Origin: Pseudobacteroides cellulosolvens ATCC 35603 = DSM 2933
GTDB taxonomy: Bacteria > Bacillota > Clostridia > Acetivibrionales > DSM-2933
NCBI RefSeq assembly: GCF_001262605.1
Contig: NZ_LGTC01000001.1
Span: forward strand, 3,361,001-3,425,000
DNA length: 64,000 bases
Reading direction: 5' to 3'
Shown here: positions 24,306-34,030 of the stretch, piece after piece
Layout of the letters: every line of letters starts with the position of its first letter
How positions within the stretch are numbered: the first letter of the stretch is position 1
Program-made: the position numbers and the translations under genes
The notes under the pieces: generated by a model
The model's database searches: none
Told to the model about the DNA's origin: nothing
Seen by the model: the letters and a program-made list of their open reading frames with translations, nothing else

Positions 24306-25373
24306 CTATAGAAAAACTCTATCGCTCATAATTCTATCTAAAGGACTTTGTATCCTTGAAAAGTCTTTTTCACTTACATGTGTATAAATCTCTGTAGTTG
24401 TTGAGCTTTCATGCCCGAGTAATTCCTGAATATATCGTAAGTCAATTCCATTCTCTAATAAATGTGTTGCAAAAGAATGCCTTAACGTATGTACTGTTAC
24501 CTTTTTCCTTATACCTGCCTTAAAAGCGGCGTTCTCAAATATCCTCTGTATAGTTCTTTCTGTAATATGGTCTTCTCTATTCTGGCCTTCAAACAACCAT
24601 ATTGTGGGTTTATACTTTTTAAAGTATTGTTTTAATATTTCTAGGGCAGCCTTTGATAAAATGGTGTACCTGTCCTTTTTGCCTTTTGCGGATCTTATAT
24701 AAATTAAATTTCTCTTACTGTCTATATCCTCAATTTTAATCTTTGCAGCTTCACTAACCCTTAGTCCTGCAGAATATATTAACATAATTAACGCTCTATG
24801 CTTCAAATTATCAATTGCTAAAATAATATTAGCTACGTCTTCTTTGCTTAAGATATTCGGTAACTTTCGTTCTCTTTTTGGGCGTTTTATATCAAACTTA
24901 AAATCGATCGTATTATATACTTCTTTAAACAAGAATCCTAGTGCACTAATTGCCTGATCAATATAAACCGAAGATTTTCCATCATCAATGTGTTTTAATA
25001 AATAACTTTTTACATCATCATTATTTATTTCTTTAAAATCTTTACTACAAAATTGAAAGAATCTTTTTATATGATTCAGATATGCTTTTATAGTTTTTGT
25101 GCTATAATTTCTTAAGTTTAGTTGGTTCTTTACAGAAGCTAATATTTCTTCATTGTAATCTTCCATTAGATTATCAATAAACACAAGTTTATCTTTTCCA
25201 AAAAGTTTTTTTAAATTATTAACTGATTCCTTATTATTGGGTATACACCATATTTTATCAGATTGGATCCATTTTCGTCCATTAATTGTTTTAATCTTAT
25301 CGATATTTTCTAATGAATAAGGGAATTTTACAGATAATAAAAGATCTGAATAATTATTAATAAAAACAGCCAT
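24306..25373 (-). CDS. Tyrosine recombinase at array end, candidate cassette integrase
   Basis: 355 aa. Residues 1-65 are an extra N-terminal domain (KFPYSLENIDKIKTINGRKW ... KIWCIPNNKESVNNLKKLF) with a pattern like HARP domains of annealing helicases. Residues 75-160 are the core-binding domain (NLRNYSTKTIKAYLNHIKRF) and 170-355 the catalytic domain. Catalytic residues: Arg205 (GLRVSEA), Lys in GKKDR, His295/Arg298 (HTLRHS), His321 (LLGHES), Tyr330 (EIYTH). Between Arg205 and HTLRHS there are about 90 residues, some 40 fewer than in IntI1, so the IntI-specific insertion is absent; it is Xer-like. The ending SRIQSPLDRI recalls IntI (VRSPLDAL). Same direction as cassettes, as in Treponema integrons. 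The role is inferred from position. Confidence 0.88.
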   Translation of the reverse strand: MAVFINNYSDLLLSVKFPYSLENIDKIKTINGRKWIQSDKIWCIPNNKESVNNLKKLFGKDKLVFIDNLMEDYNEEILASVKNQLNLRNYSTKTIKAYLNHIKRFFQFCSKDFKEINNDDVKSYLLKHIDDGKSSVYIDQAISALGFLFKEVYNTIDFKFDIKRPKRERKLPNILSKEDVANIILAIDNLKHRALIMLIYSAGLRVSEAAKIKIEDIDSKRNLIYIRSAKGKKDRYTILSKAALEILKQYFKKYKPTIWLFEGQNREDHITERTIQRIFENAAFKAGIRKKVTVHTLRHSFATHLLENGIDLRYIQELLGHESSTTTEIYTHVSEKDFSRIQSPLDRIMSDRVFL

Positions 25374-25749
25374 AATACTTTCACCTACATATCAAAATAC
25401 ACAAACAAATGTTCCTATATATAATTATATATTTTTTTGAAAGAATTATCAATGAGCTTTTGTTTTTATTAAAAAAACAGTTTCCAATTTGAATAAATAT
25501 AGTTTTTAACTCATCAATTTTGAATTGAACACAATGTTTATTGTGTTGAATTCGTGTAAATTTGACTCAAAGTATTGGCAACTCTGAGGTTAATTCAGTT
25601 TCTCACTACAAAAAATACACACTATTTTATTGCAATTTAACATAACGTATTATATAATAGAATTAAGATCAACTTAATGTATCCCATCTTCAATATATTT
25701 ATGAGTTTTCTGTTGGAAATAAAATTTGATTGTGAGGGTGTAAATATTT
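25374..25749. other. Intergenic region between two divergent recombinase genes
   Basis: AT-rich, no gene. It should hold promoters for both recombinases. An inverted repeat AACACAAT-GTTT-ATTGTGTT (25528-25547) could be an operator. Confidence 0.5.
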
Positions 25750-26298
25750 ATGAAATATGTTCAGCCAATAAGAGATTTGGACAAATTGGAAGAAATTAAG
25801 AAAATTCTTAAAAGAGAATCATATAGAAATTACTTCCTTTTTATTCTTGGAATTAATACTGGTCTTCGGATTAGTGATATACTCAAACTTAAAGTAGCAG
25901 ATGTAAAGAGTAAATCACATATAATAATAAAGGAAGAAAAGACTGATAAAAATAAAAGATTTAAGATAAATCTAGTGCTACAGAATGAGATAGAAGAATA
26001 TACTGATGGTTTAAATCCATCTGATTATCTTTTTCCTTCCCGGAATGGAAGTAATTCCAAGCCTATTACCAGGTTTATGGCTTATAACATACTAAACAGG
26101 GCTGCAAAAAAGGTTGGAATAGATGAAATAGGTACCCATACTCTTCGTAAAACATTCGGCTATCACTTTTATCAAAAGACTAAAGACGTAGCCATGCTTC
26201 AAGAACTATTTAACCATTCGGCACCAAGTGTTACTCTCCGTTATATTGGAATAAACCAGGATATGATGGATGAAGCAATAGATAGCTTTAGTTTGTAA
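25750..26298 (+). CDS. Small tyrosine recombinase (catalytic domain only)
   Basis: 182 aa. It consists of little more than the catalytic domain: Arg40 (GLRISD), His130/Arg133 (HTLRKT), His156 (LFNHSA) and Tyr165 (LRYIG), all in place. There is no core-binding domain, so it may need a partner or act on a special site. Proteins of this size are common in Firmicutes. It is transcribed away from the array recombinase, separated by 376 bp, and could be an accessory recombinase of the cassette system, or unrelated. Start ATG 25750; GTGAGGGTG lies upstream. Confidence 0.85.
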   Translation: MKYVQPIRDLDKLEEIKKILKRESYRNYFLFILGINTGLRISDILKLKVADVKSKSHIIIKEEKTDKNKRFKINLVLQNEIEEYTDGLNPSDYLFPSRNGSNSKPITRFMAYNILNRAAKKVGIDEIGTHTLRKTFGYHFYQKTKDVAMLQELFNHSAPSVTLRYIGINQDMMDEAIDSFSL

Positions 26299-26406
26299 CG
26301 GGGGGGTGTTTGATTAAACTTATATTATATAGGAAGAAACTCAGTATAAATGGATAAAATTATAAAGAAAATATTGTTGTATGGTTTATTAAGGAGGTTT
26401 GATGAT

Positions 26407-26604
26407 ATGAGATATGTACCAGGGCAGCGTGTTAATTATAAGAATTATTCAGCACAAATTGTTTTCTACTATCCTTCCTACAAGAAGGGCAAGGATGCGT
26501 ATACCATAAAGTTTTTTAAAGATGGTACAGAATTTCATAGGCTATGTGTGGAGGAAGAACTTTCAGAAGAAATGCAGATACAATTTGATGATATTTTAAA
26601 ATAG
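26407..26604 (+). CDS. Small conserved-looking protein of unknown function
   Basis: 65 aa from ATG 26407, chosen because AAGGAGG lies 9 nt before it; an upstream ATG at 26350 has no ribosome site. Sequence MRYVPGQRVNYKNYSAQIVF then YYPSYKKGKDAYTIKFFKDG. It looks like a small beta-barrel domain (KOW/Tudor-like start VPGQRVNYKNYSAQIV). It follows the small recombinase by 108 bp in the same direction and might be co-transcribed. Confidence 0.6.
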   Translation: MRYVPGQRVNYKNYSAQIVFYYPSYKKGKDAYTIKFFKDGTEFHRLCVEEELSEEMQIQFDDILK

Positions 26605-26784
26605 AACGCTTGACTTTCATTGTTCCATTCTGACTATCCATTTTTAGAAAGGCTAGGTTAAGTCCTAATAGTCCATACAATGACAATTAGATGTTAGGAT
26701 ACACTATAAAAACTTTTAGCAGATGAAACTCACGAAAATCGTGGTCTATGGTTGATCAAAGGATTAATTATGCTTGATTTTTGG

Positions 26785-27027
26785 TTATATCTCAACAAAC
26801 CATTTGTTCTCATGGTTTTGATATAAGAAAACCTTCTTGCCATCAATAAGGCATGAATAGCGATTGCCCTGGACACCTATTTTCAGGGAAGCACCTTTTA
26901 CCGCCTTGCTTGGCCTATCTACACAATATGCCTTCTCTTCGCCGTCAATATTCATTTTTATTTTAAGAGGTATAATTTCCCCATTCAGATTAAAATGAGC
27001 AATTACCTCGGCACTTATTTTCTTCAT
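26785..27027 (-). CDS. Small protein of a widespread clostridial type, function unknown
   Basis: 80 aa from ATG 27027 (AGGTAGGTG just upstream). The pattern MKKISAEVIAHFNLNGEIIP ... AVKGASLKIGVQGNRYSCLIDGKK, ending NKWFVEI, is like a short protein often found beside DinB-type polymerase genes in Firmicutes. That link is from memory. No such polymerase is seen here. Probably soluble and beta-rich. Confidence 0.65.
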   Translation of the reverse strand: MKKISAEVIAHFNLNGEIIPLKIKMNIDGEEKAYCVDRPSKAVKGASLKIGVQGNRYSCLIDGKKVFLYQNHENKWFVEI

Positions 27028-27036
27028 ATGAAACAC

Positions 27037-27770
27037 CTACCTAAAGTATAATACTGAAAAAATAACATTATCTTCTATTGGATTGGCATTCAAGGCTTTA
27101 TCCTTAAGTAAAAGCTCTTTCTATATGATTTCACCATCCGCAACGAACGTGTGTTCTATAATAATTATATGGCGGAAAATTATTCTTGTAAAGGCCTAAT
27201 TACTATTTCTAGGAATTGTTTAAAGTAGAGTTTGTAAAATACTGTATTGACAAAATCTCAAAAGGGTATAGTATAAAATTAATTGAAAAATTGAATGTAG
27301 GTTAGAGGGCACTAGTACAAGCATTTGAGGTAATGAAACAGGTAAGTTAACGGCGGGATAAAAGAAGAAAGCGATCCTCGAAATGGAGGTTTTGTTAATG
27401 TGTAAATTTTATAATGATATTGAAAAATAGAGAAAAAAGTTTACAGGGATTATTCCAGGAAGGAAAATAAGAAAGGCCATGGCAAGCTAAAGGAGTGATA
27501 ATACGTGTATGCTATTTGGTTTTAATGCAAGAAGGAGGGAGTTATAGAGCTGAGGGAGAAACGGACAGGGATATATAAGTATATCAGATTGGTTAAGATT
27601 AAAGATAAGGGATGTTATAAAAGTTTAAGTTAGGCAATAGGATGTATGATAATATTAAAAAAAGTATAAATAACTAGCTAGTTTTATTCGGCAAGGAATG
27701 GGAGATTTTATGAAAAAAAAGGTTTAGTAAACAAAATTGTATATTAATAAAAGTAAAGGTTGTGGTATAA
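27037..27770. other. Long intergenic region
   Basis: No gene seen in 730 bp. A purine-rich stretch around 27340-27420 contains a small hairpin CCTC-GAAATG-GAGG. I could not match it to a known riboswitch. Its downstream end (GGTTGTGGTATAAATG) leads into the RCC1-dockerin gene. Confidence 0.4.
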
Positions 27771-28962
27771 ATGATTAAAAAATTCTGTGTATTTGTTTTA
27801 ATAATTATAATTATAAATAATTTTATGCCAGGAGCTGTAAAGGCTCAGGATGAACCTATTAATAATTTAAGATTCAAATCAGTTGTTGCAGGAAATCTTA
27901 ATACAGCAGCAATAAAAGAAGATGGGACTGTTGTTGCTTGGGGAGAAAATTGCTATAATCAATGTATCATACCTAATAATGTAAATAATGTTAAGCAATT
28001 GGCCAGTGGCCAGGGCTTTATCTTAGTTTTAAAAGAAGACGGGACTGTCGAATCTACTACTGATCTTGGATATGATAAAATATCTTCATATTTAAAAAAT
28101 ATCGTACAAATATCGTCAACTTCAGATTTTGCATGTGCATTAAGAAATGATGGAAATGTAATAGTTTGGGGAAGCAATATATATGATCAACATTATGTCC
28201 CAAATGATGTGGTCAATGTTAAATCAATTGCAGCAGGTTATGGACATATTGTTGCATTAAAAAGCGATGGGACCGTTGCAGCATGGGGATATAATTTGGA
28301 TAAGCAATGTAATGTACCAGCACTATATACCTGAAGGTCTTAAAAATATTAAACAGGTATCTGCCGGAATGGAGCATACTCTTGTATTAAAAAATGATGG
28401 TTCCATAATTGGTTTTGGTATGGTTCCATTTATAGTCCCCAATTTTTTTTCCAATGAAGCAAGTCAAAGTCAAGAAACTGGAACGTTTACCATATCTGGA
28501 TTTATATCGCCAGATATAGCGGGCATAACAAAAAGTAACAATGCAAAGGAAAATTTTGATGTTGAATTGGTAGAATTAAAAAGAAAAATGATAACAGGTC
28601 AGGATGGTTATTTCAAGTTTTTCAATGTTCCAAGGAACTTAGAAGGATATACAATAAAGGTTACCAACAGCTGTTATTTTGAAAGGGATATACCTAATAT
28701 TATAATAAATAATACCTCCGTAGAATTAGGTACAATAGAGGAGCCTATTTTTATGTGGGGTGGAGATTTTTATAGGGATAATGTAATAAATATGCAGGAT
28801 CTGATTATATTAGCAAAGGTATTAAATGTTGATAGCAGTGATGAAAAGTACTCTTATGTATATGATCTAAATCGTGATAAAGTTATTGATATGAAAGATG
28901 TATTTATAATTGCAAGACACTTTTGTGATGCTAGAGAAGATTATGGTATATTTGGGGAGTGA
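27771..28962 (+). pseudogene. RCC1-repeat protein with dockerin-like tail, frameshifted
   Basis: The first frame (27771-28334) has a signal peptide (MIKKFCVFVLIIIIINNFMP) and RCC1-type units (AAIKEDGTVVAWGENCYNQC, ALRNDGNVIVWGSNIYDQH, ALKSDGTVAAWGYNLDKQC). The second frame continues with IKQVSAGMEHTLVLKNDGS, a beta-sandwich segment, and a dockerin-like pair (GDFYRDNVINMQDLIILAK and YDLNRDKVIDMKDVFIIARHF) that binds calcium and cohesin in known relatives. The break is near 28313-28325, where 13 extra bases (AGCACTATATACC, between two TACC) throw the frame. Removing them restores a match to the other repeats (QCNVPEGLKNIKQV). Likely exported, now probably inactive or truncated. Confidence 0.82.
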
Positions 28963-28992
28963 AAATCATTTCTATTCTTTTAGTGGGAGGGG

Positions 28993-29223
28993 ATATTTAT
29001 ATTTATTTTATTTATTATTGTTATCATTATTTGTATCGTTGTAGAATTGTTACTAGCTAAAAAGAAAGCGAAAATAAAAAGTTTTATATTGCCTGTTTTA
29101 TTTACACTAATACTAATATTTGTTAAACTCGGAGCGGTTGCTCCTTTTGTGTTAGTGACAGTAATTTTATTTTGGATTATTGCATTAGCGTTATTATTTG
29201 AGTTTAGATTTAGGAGAAATTGA
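28993..29223 (+). CDS. Possible small two-helix membrane protein with unusual start
   Basis: An open frame of about 76 residues follows GGAGGGG (28986-28992) and is almost all hydrophobic, reading IFIFILFIIVIIICIVVELL, AKKKAKIKS, then LPVLFTLILIFVKLGAVAPF and a second helix ending FEFRFRRN. There is no ATG, GTG or TTG near the ribosome site; an ATA or ATT would have to serve. The two-helix hairpin with a lysine-rich turn looks real, the start does not. Confidence 0.35.
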   Translation: MFIFILFIIVIIICIVVELLLAKKKAKIKSFILPVLFTLILIFVKLGAVAPFVLVTVILFWIIALALLFEFRFRRN

Positions 29224-29523
29224 AGAGCTTTTAATATAAATGGTTTAAAGGATGTTATAACTTTACAAAATGCAAATTTACCGAGAAATAAATATAAAGA
29301 AGTAAAAAATTCGGACAGAATTTTTCTCGTAGGTCATGACTAAACTGTGCTGCTGGAGTTTTATGTAAAACTTGCCATAAACAGACTGCGTGACTGGCCC
29401 GCAGATATTCCCTGCTGGTTTTCAGGAAAGAAATTGGATTAGTCAATTAACTTGTTTATTTTAAACTATTTGCAGATGGCCACTATATGCAGAATATGCT
29501 TTCAAAGTCTAATTGTTTATGTA

Positions 29524-29790
29524 TCAGGCCTTTCCGCCTTTGATTACTTTAATTTCAACTTCTTGTGATTCTACCTTTAAGGATAGGTTATCAATTTTAT
29601 TTTCAAGCACATTTAATTTTTCATAAACTTGATTATAACCATCAAATAAAGCTTTTGAGTTGTTGTCCAGCTTGTTTTCAAGCCTTATTATATCATTTTT
29701 TACAGAGTCTATTTTATTGTCCATGGAGTTGAATTTTTCTGTGAACTCCGAATACATTTTTGTCATTAATTCAAACATTTTATCTTCCAT
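29524..29790 (-). CDS. Coiled-coil protein of unknown function
   Basis: 88 aa from ATG 29790, chosen because AAGGAAG lies 7 nt before it. It starts MEDKMFELMTKMYSEFTEKF and continues as one long heptad-repeat coiled coil (IDSVKNDIIRLENKLDNNSK, VYEKLNVLENKIDNLSLKVE). Such proteins are common in clostridia and uncharacterised. No signal peptide. Monocistronic as far as can be seen. Confidence 0.75.
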   Translation of the reverse strand: MEDKMFELMTKMYSEFTEKFNSMDNKIDSVKNDIIRLENKLDNNSKALFDGYNQVYEKLNVLENKIDNLSLKVESQEVEIKVIKGGKA

Positions 29791-29919
29791 TTTAAATCTT
29801 CCTTTAATACAAAGTATAAATATTATATCATTCTTCCAATTAATAAGGAATATTATCCTTAATATTTTAAAGAGAGCCTTTTGGATCAATGACTTTAGCC
29901 ATGATATTCTATGTTGGCT

Positions 29920-30285
29920 TTATTGGTATTCTGGGAAAGTGGCTATAGTAGCCATTGCCAGGTCTATGTTTAATGCTAATAGCCCATCTAAAATGCATTT
30001 TGACCATTTAGGAAGAATTAAGCGATCAGAAAAATGCATTACACTATTAATGATCATCGACCAAGCTATGCCTATAACGAGAGGAACATCAGCGATCATA
30101 ATCATAAACTTTCCATAAGAATATCCATTAAGTTGCTTGATTGTAACCCATTCCAAGAGTACACCGAATACTGCACCCGATATTAACTGCATTATTTTAT
30201 GTATTCCTTTTTTGCGGGCATTAATTAAAAATGAAAAGAAAAATCCATATATTATAATTTCAAATACGAAAAAGTAATAATTCAT
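29920..30285 (-). pseudogene. Carotenoid-biosynthesis-protein-like membrane protein, C-terminus lost
   Basis: 121 aa with four or so helices. FGVLLEWVTIKQLNGYSYGKF and IGIAWSMIINSVMHFSDRL followed by LDGLLALNIDLAM resemble the COG2324 family (CruF-like carotenoid hydratase relatives, also widely found with unknown roles). In that family the chain goes on after IDLAMD; here it changes to ATIATFPEYQ and stops. The part past the break shares short similarity (GCCATGATATTCT) with DNA near 38.9 kb, so a repeat element may have joined here. Probably a dead gene. Confidence 0.55.
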
Positions 30286-30363
30286 TATCTTTTACCTACT
30301 TTGATTTCCTATATTGCTATAGTAAATTTATAATACAAAGTAATCTAATAAATGATGGAATGA

Positions 30364-30394
30364 TATATTTGGTGAATCGAGTTCACCAAATATA
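30364..30394. repeat. Palindrome TATATTTGGTGAA / TTCACCAAATATA, copy 1
   Basis: 13-bp perfect arms around a 5-bp centre, starting 2 bp past the parB stop. Two more copies lie at 41668 and 54783. It could be a centromere-like ParB site or the end of a repeat element. No T-run follows, so a terminator is less likely. Confidence 0.7.
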
Positions 30395-30395
30395 T

Positions 30396-31325
30396 CTATG
30401 AAACATTATGTTTCTTATAAAACTCATTAATATAATTTTCAAAGTCTTCCTTCAGATTAACCGGAATAGTGAATTTCAATTCAATAGTCTCAATTACATC
30501 CTTACCCAGTAGAACTTTTTCGATCTCCTCATTTGTCATATCCTTTTTTATTTTAAAGATAGATTGATTGTTTATATTATCTTTAAAATTATCATACATC
30601 CACTTTTGTGTCATAGGGTGGATGTCGGAGAGTTTGACACCAGCTTTTATACTTAATTTATTTTCTGAGATCATATTCTGGATATCATCTATCAAGTAAT
30701 TTAGCTTATAATAATTCAAGACATGGCGACCAGATATATTATATTGTTTGGCTATAATATGATAGTTTCTAATACCTTGTCCTTCGCCATCTTTAACCTT
30801 TTGTTTTCTGCCAATAGCAGTGTATTTACGATAAATTGACTGTGCTTTTTCTATGGTACTTAATTCTCTTTGGACCCAATTAGTGTCAATTATAATCTCT
30901 TTTGCTTCATTCTCAGTTATGTCTTTAAATTTTTTAACATAGCAAAATATTTTACTATACTGTTCATCACCGGTTGCATCATAAAGTATTTGAAAAGCCT
31001 TTTTTCTGTTGTGTCCCGATAATATGAAATATTTTCCGTCATCCTGTTCCCAAACAACCAGTGGATGAAGCAGCCCATTTTTCTGTACGCTTTCTACTAG
31101 TTCTTCCATCTTTTTTAATGACAGAGGGGAATAAAAATTCCATTCTGGAGGTGAATCTTTAAGCTTATCCAAATCTATTTTAAATATATCCATTCCAGTG
31201 GACATGTTTGTTAATACATCTGCCATATTTGATGCAGACATCATGCTATATACAGAAGAGAACATATCGGCGGAATTATTATTTTCATCAGATGACTGGG
31301 ATATTTTTGGTGTCTTGTTTAGCAT
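30396..31325 (-). CDS. ParB-like partition/DNA-binding protein
   Basis: 309 aa. Low-complexity start, then a ParB N-domain (LKKMEELVESVQKNGLLHPLVVWEQ ... YFILSGHNRKKAFQILY), the GHNR motif being the CTP/nuclease-like signature, followed by NWVQRELSTIEKAQSIYRKY and a helix-turn-helix (YHIIAKQYNISGRHVLNYYKL). Its start overlaps the end of the parA gene by 7 bp, so the two are co-translated. Probably segregates a plasmid-like or integrated element, binding a palindrome such as the one just after its stop. No replication gene is seen in the window. Confidence 0.85.
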   Translation of the reverse strand: MLNKTPKISQSSDENNNSADMFSSVYSMMSASNMADVLTNMSTGMDIFKIDLDKLKDSPPEWNFYSPLSLKKMEELVESVQKNGLLHPLVVWEQDDGKYFILSGHNRKKAFQILYDATGDEQYSKIFCYVKKFKDITENEAKEIIIDTNWVQRELSTIEKAQSIYRKYTAIGRKQKVKDGEGQGIRNYHIIAKQYNISGRHVLNYYKLNYLIDDIQNMISENKLSIKAGVKLSDIHPMTQKWMYDNFKDNINNQSIFKIKKDMTNEEIEKVLLGKDVIETIELKFTIPVNLKEDFENYINEFYKKHNVS

Positions 31326-32293
31326 CTCTTTATCACTTCCTTTGCAAGTTCTCTATATTCTTTTGATATCCTGCTATTTGTATCAAAGATCATTACAGGC
31401 TTATTTTCCCATTGAGCATTCTGAATCTTAACATCAATTTTAATAATAGTTTTTAAAATCAGGTCATTATATGCAGTTCTTAACTGTTCTTCTGCTTGGT
31501 TAGTAATGTTTTTGTTTCTTATGTCATATTTATTTATAACTATACCAAGTATATCTAGTTTTGTATTAAACTTTTGAATTCCCTTAATGAAATCTACGAG
31601 GGTCCCAATACCTTCAAGATCGAAGGATGCAAGTTGAACTGGTATTAGTACATAATCAGAAGCATTAACTACATTAAAATTTAATATTGAAAGGTTTGGA
31701 TTTGTATCAATAATTATATAATCATATAATCCTGCTTGAATAACAGGAGTGAGGATTTGCTTAACAATATTTTCTCTATGCATTTTTGTAAACATGAGCA
31801 TATCAAGGGTTCCCATTGATACGTCTGCAACAATAAAATCTATGTTTGGATACTGAGTTTGAATTATGTAGTTATTTAATAGGCTTTCTTCTTTAACGAT
31901 TGCTTTACCAAAATGATTTTCTTGCTTATCCAAGCCAAAAGATGATGATAAATTTCTCTGTGCATCTGCATCAATAAGTAATACTTTATTTCCTAATTCG
32001 GCCATAGTATAACCAAGGCTTCCGCTTATGCTTGTTTTTCCGCAGCCGCCTTTATTATTGACAATGCTTATTACCTTTGTATCTCTAAAATCTTCTTTAT
32101 AAATTTCATCTACTTGAAACCCAATAACATCAGCTATTTTTTTGATATTTTCTTTTTCCGTCATTGTCCTACCAGTTTCAATAGATTTAATCACATTGAT
32201 GTTGACTCCGGATAATTCGGATAACTCCTTTTGAGTCATATCCATTTCAATTCTTCGGGTTTTCATTTTCTCATATTCCAATTTAATAGGCAT
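31319..32293 (-). CDS. ParA-type ATPase with N-terminal HTH
   Basis: 324 aa from ATG 32293 (GGAG 7 nt upstream). Residues 5-65 are a Cro/C1-type helix-turn-helix (MKTRRIEMDMTQKELSELSG ... INVIKSIETGRTMTEKENIKKIAD). Residues 75-320 are the ParA/Soj ATPase: deviant Walker A NKGGCGKTS, LLIDADAQRNLSSSFG, Walker B-like YDYIIIDTNPNLS. The fused HTH lets the protein repress its own promoter, as in P1-type ParA (known), here with an Xre-type fold. First gene of a two-gene operon with parB. Confidence 0.9.
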   Translation of the reverse strand: MPIKLEYEKMKTRRIEMDMTQKELSELSGVNINVIKSIETGRTMTEKENIKKIADVIGFQVDEIYKEDFRDTKVISIVNNKGGCGKTSISGSLGYTMAELGNKVLLIDADAQRNLSSSFGLDKQENHFGKAIVKEESLLNNYIIQTQYPNIDFIVADVSMGTLDMLMFTKMHRENIVKQILTPVIQAGLYDYIIIDTNPNLSILNFNVVNASDYVLIPVQLASFDLEGIGTLVDFIKGIQKFNTKLDILGIVINKYDIRNKNITNQAEEQLRTAYNDLILKTIIKIDVKIQNAQWENKPVMIFDTNSRISKEYRELAKEVIKRC

Positions 32294-32592
32294 TTCACCA
32301 CTCCTCATCATTTGTAAGATATTATTACAAATGAATTATACCATTGATTGTATGCGGTTACAACTACAAATTGAAGAAAGTTATAACTTTACAAAAGAAA
32401 ATGATGTAACTAATTATATAGCGGTATTTTGGGGAGGTGTAAAAATCAAACAAAGATTTGGAGGGGTTAAGTGGCCTAGAGCCCTGTTAAGAAAAATTAA
32501 CATTGATCAAGCACATTTTAGGTTTCAAAAATCATATACATGGTATATAATATTTGTGTATTCGTTTAAACAAATATACAGGAGTGATAATA

Positions 32593-32931
32593 ATGAATAA
32601 TGTAGTAAACATTTTAAAAGCACTTTCTGATGAAACAAGGCTTCGAATTATCAACTTACTTCTTGAGAAGGAGCTTTGTGTTTGTGATATTAATGAGACA
32701 CTTAAAATAACACAAACAAAAGCATCAAGGCATCTTTCATATCTCAAGAATTCAGGATTGGTAACTGACAGAAAGCAGGCACAGTGGGTATATTACTCCC
32801 TTGTTCAAAATGAAATTAGAGGTTTTCTTGTGTCTTTGATTCATGATATGCTTCGATGCAACGAAATGTATCAGAAAGACTTAAGAAATCTTGAATACTG
32901 GCTCAAGCATAAGGGAGAAATTTGCAAATAA
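32593..32931 (+). CDS. arsR: ArsR/SmtB-family arsenite-responsive repressor
   Basis: 112 aa from ATG 32593 (AGGAG 8 nt upstream). Winged-helix protein: [20 protein letters not shown], then the metal-site motif ELCVCD at the recognition helix, then [16 protein letters not shown]. The Cys-x-Cys in ELCVCDI is the arsenite-binding signature of ArsR. It should repress its own operon with the transporter 19 bp downstream until As(III) or Sb(III) binds. Upstream DNA (32400-32590) holds the promoter. Confidence 0.93.
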   Translation: MNNVVNILKALSDETRLRIINLLLEKELCVCDINETLKITQTKASRHLSYLKNSGLVTDRKQAQWVYYSLVQNEIRGFLVSLIHDMLRCNEMYQKDLRNLEYWLKHKGEICK

Positions 32932-32950
32932 TTTAGATGGGGGAATAGAA

Positions 32951-34030
32951 ATGAACATTGAACAAAAAGCAAAATTATCGTTTCTTGATAGGTTTTTAAC
33001 TTTATGGATTTTTCTTGCGATGGGATTAGGTGTAGCAATTGGATTTTTGTTTCCAAACCTATCGAAAACATTGGAAGGAATGAGTACAGGAACAACATCT
33101 TGGCCAATTGCTATTGGTCTAATTATAATGATGTATCCACCACTTGCCAAGGTTAAATATGATGAAATGGGGAAGGTATCAAAGGACAAAAAGGTTTTTA
33201 GTTTTTCCCTGATTCAAAACTGGATAATAGGACCTGTATTGATGTTCCTACTTGCTGTAATATTTCTTCCTGATATGAAGGAATACGCTGTTGGCCTAAT
33301 TATTATAGGTCTTGCACGTTGTATTGCCATGGTTATTGTTTGGAATACCCTTGCTAAAGGTGATAATGAATACTGTGCTGCACTTGTAGCACTAAATTCC
33401 ATATTCCAGATACTGCTTTACTCAGTGTATATCTGGTTTTTTATTACAGTAGTTCCTAACTTTTTTGGGTTATCCTTTGGGGGAATTGAAGTTAATGTAG
33501 GCATTTTCAAAGTAGCACAAAGTGTTCTTATATACCTTGGGATTCCTTTTGCAGCAGGATTTATTACTCATTTTTCGCTAATTAAATTAAAAGGTAAGGA
33601 GTGGTTTGAAAAAGTATTTTTGCCTAAGATCTCTCCACTTGCTTTAATTGCTTTACTCTATACGATTGTTATTATGTTCATACTTAAAGGCCATAAAATA
33701 GTGGAGCTGCCGATGGATGTAATTAGGATTGCAATTCCACTATTGCTATATTTTGCAATTATGTTCTTTGTGAGCTTTTATATGTCCTGGAGAGGTGGAT
33801 TTTCATATGAAAAGACTGTAACACTTGCTTTTACAGCTGCAAGTAACAATTTTGAACTCGCAATAGCTGTTGCTGTAGCTGTCTTTACAATAGGAAGCGG
33901 TCAGGCATTTGCAGCTGTCATCGGTCCATTGGTTGAAGTTCCTGTTATGGTAGCGTTGGTTAATATAGCACTTTTATTCAAAAGAAAATATTTTGACGAG
34001 AATGGTTTACCGAAAAGGAGATTAAAATGA
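32951..34030 (+). CDS. acr3: ACR3-family arsenite efflux transporter
   Basis: 359 aa from ATG 32951, chosen for GGGGG 7 nt before it. Ten or so membrane helices. Family marks: [20 protein letters not shown] at the start, [39 protein letters not shown] with the conserved Cys, and [20 protein letters not shown]. It moves arsenite out of the cell, driven by the proton gradient. It lies between the ArsR repressor and a phosphoesterase; its stop overlaps the next start (ATGA). Confidence 0.95.
   Translation: MNIEQKAKLSFLDRFLTLWIFLAMGLGVAIGFLFPNLSKTLEGMSTGTTSWPIAIGLIIMMYPPLAKVKYDEMGKVSKDKKVFSFSLIQNWIIGPVLMFLLAVIFLPDMKEYAVGLIIIGLARCIAMVIVWNTLAKGDNEYCAALVALNSIFQILLYSVYIWFFITVVPNFFGLSFGGIEVNVGIFKVAQSVLIYLGIPFAAGFITHFSLIKLKGKEWFEKVFLPKISPLALIALLYTIVIMFILKGHKIVELPMDVIRIAIPLLLYFAIMFFVSFYMSWRGGFSYEKTVTLAFTAASNNFELAIAVAVAVFTIGSGQAFAAVIGPLVEVPVMVALVNIALLFKRKYFDENGLPKRRLK

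Noticed and set aside
29255..29446. 63-codon minus-strand frame
   Set aside because: No ribosome site; the other strand shows an equally good short frame (KLAINRLRDWPADIPCWFSG), so neither is convincing.
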